This document shows positions 63,013 to 64,000 of a stretch of 64,000 nt of DNA, piece after piece. Under the pieces are notes generated by a model that saw only the letters and a program-made list of their open reading frames with translations, searched no databases and was not told where the DNA came from. Made by a program: the position numbers and the translations under genes. The number at the start of each line of letters is the position of its first letter. The first letter of the stretch is position 1. Source of the DNA: CAZFHA01 sp964518595 (GTDB taxonomy: Bacteria > Bacillota > Clostridia > Saccharofermentanales > Saccharofermentanaceae); contig CAZFHA010000005.1 in the NCBI GenBank assembly GCA_964518595.1, positions 62,001 through 126,000 on the forward strand, given 5' to 3'.

Positions 63013-64000
63013 GTCGACTTCCTCACGGGAGTCGTGGATTGAAATCAAGAGCCTGTCATAAAATCTCGCCAATCTTTGGTCGACTTCCTCACGGGAGTCG
63101 TGGATTGAAATGCCCTGTTGGAGCTTTTTGAATTCGTCTACTGTCGTCGACTTCCTCACGGGAGTCGTGGATTGAAATATATCGCCGGACCAAGATAGCC
63201 GATAAAACAGCCTTGTCGACTTCCTCACGGGAGTCGTGGATTGAAATATCCCTTGCGGTGACTATTGCGCACCCCGGCGTGTCGACTTCCTCACGGGAGT
63301 CGTGGATTGAAATATCTTGTGCCGATTCCGTGTAAATGCAAGGCCGAGTCGACTTCCTCACGGGAGTCGTGGATTGAAATAAAACCTGCCGGGAGTTGGG
63401 AAGCCGGGACTTTTCGTCGACTTCCTCACGGGAGTCGTGGATTGAAATTGTGAATCCATAGCCAGCTTGAAGATTATAGCTGTCGACTTCCTCACGGGAG
63501 TCGTGGATTGAAATAATTACGAGACACTAGACGGAAGCCACCACCAAAGTCGACTTCCTCACGGGAGTCGTGGATTGAAATCGGGCTAGAATTTGCCCAA
63601 TTTAAGATGCTGCAAAGTCGACTTCCTCACGGGAGTCGTGGATTGAAATCAAGAATAATATTAAGTATATCTAGTTCTTCAAGTCGACTTCCTCACGGGA
63701 GTCGTGGATTGAAATCGTTTAAGGTAGCCAAACCGTTAGCGACTCCTAAGTCGACTTCCTCACGGGAGTCGTGGATTGAAATTTCGGCCGCCTCTTGGGC
63801 GATCTGCTCGGGTGTTGTCGACTTCCTCACGGGAGTCGTGGATTGAAATCTAATCATTACGCCTTTAGCAGGAGTCTTCTTTTTGTCGACTTCCTCACGG
63901 GAGTCGTGGATTGAAATCGTAGAAAAGGTACTGAGAACACTTATACATGAGTCGACTTCCTCACGGGAGTCGTGGATTGAAATCCTGAATACCTTGAATA
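63013..64000 (+). CRISPR. CRISPR array, type I-C-like 33-base repeat, 15 repeats visible, continues beyond window
   Basis: Fifteen identical 33-base repeats begin at 63013, 63079, 63146, 63215, 63281, 63348, 63416, 63482, 63549, 63617, 63683, 63750, 63817, 63885 and 63951. The repeat starts GTCGACTTCC and ends CGTGGATTGAAAT. The internal CGACTTCC and GGGAGTCG form an 8-bp stem with one G-T pair and a TCAC loop. Spacers are 33-36 bases and all different; a fifteenth is cut at 64000. The ends (GTCG... and ...GCGTGGATTGAAAT/C) are those of type I-C repeats such as in Bacillus halodurans. No degenerate terminal repeat is seen, so the array goes on. Confidence 0.98.

Noticed and set aside
62980..63846. 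Several short frames with repeated SIHDSREEVD or LPHGSRGLK segments
   Set aside because: They are translations of the CRISPR repeats and spacers.
50426..64000. A complete type I-C system
   Set aside because: Only Cas3 and an I-C-like repeat are present; no Cas5c, Cas8c or type I Cas7 can be found on either strand.

Overview
The window reads as a chromosomal segment of an anaerobic Bacillota (Clostridia-like) bacterium. The signs are strong AGGAGG-type ribosome sites, a T-box leader, MucBP/leucine-rich surface protein, DUF2812 and CPBP proteins, and the [FeFe]-hydrogenase maturase HydF. Genus cannot be fixed from the sequence alone. There is one 100-base run of N (26315-26414). No tRNA or rRNA gene was seen.

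Layout. 1-9068: carbohydrate and housekeeping genes, namely the 3' end of a GH2 glycosidase, hydF, a dCMP deaminase, sfsA, a sugar-binding lipoprotein, a DUF1680/GH127-type glycosidase and a divergent AraC regulator. 9106-19588: a promoter and a T-box leader with a probable Phe (UUC) specifier, followed by eight genes. They are a phenylacetate-CoA ligase, tyrA, an aroE-aroK fusion, aroF, aroB, aroA, aroC and a three-domain dehydroquinase/chorismate mutase/prephenate dehydratase fusion. Together they cover every step from DAHP to phenylpyruvate and hydroxyphenylpyruvate. 19733-21903: SppA and a CPBP protease. 22088-30357: an AT-rich type I secretion operon made of a large RTX protein interrupted by the N gap, an HlyB-like ABC exporter and an HlyD-like adaptor. 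30513-38066: an unusual nucleotidyltransferase/family II pyrophosphatase fusion, an LRR/MucBP surface protein, and a PTS EIIC-like permease behind a structured leader with a 10-codon peptide. 38245-43728: glmU-pth-mfd. 43708-50032: an unknown membrane protein, a two-domain Nudix protein, an AlgJ/AlgX-like plus MBOAT O-acetylation pair and a GNAT acetyltransferase.

50426-64000 is a CRISPR-Cas locus and the most interesting part. A complete type I-type Cas3 stands first, followed by a terminator-like hairpin. A new promoter then drives cas6, a CARF-domain effector, a small HD-less Cas10, and four proteins whose architecture matches the rare fused type III-D variant (III-Dv) known from Synechocystis: a Csx10-like Cas7-Cas5(-Cas11) fusion, Cas7-2x, Csx19 and a TIGR03986-like Cas7 with insertion. 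The array downstream has a 33-base repeat of the type I-C kind, 15 identical copies in view, and runs off the window. No cas5c, cas8c, type I cas7, cas1, cas2 or cas4 is present. The locus therefore looks like a type I-C locus whose Cascade and adaptation genes have been replaced by an AT-rich III-Dv cassette using the same kind of array. III-Dv is considered close to the ancestor of the single-protein III-E effector (Cas7-11), so this Bacillota example with Cas3, an I-C-like repeat and a CARF effector is the best candidate for a poorly described system.

Genes were called by reading translations and recognising families by motif. No database search was possible, so family names at the variant level are inference.
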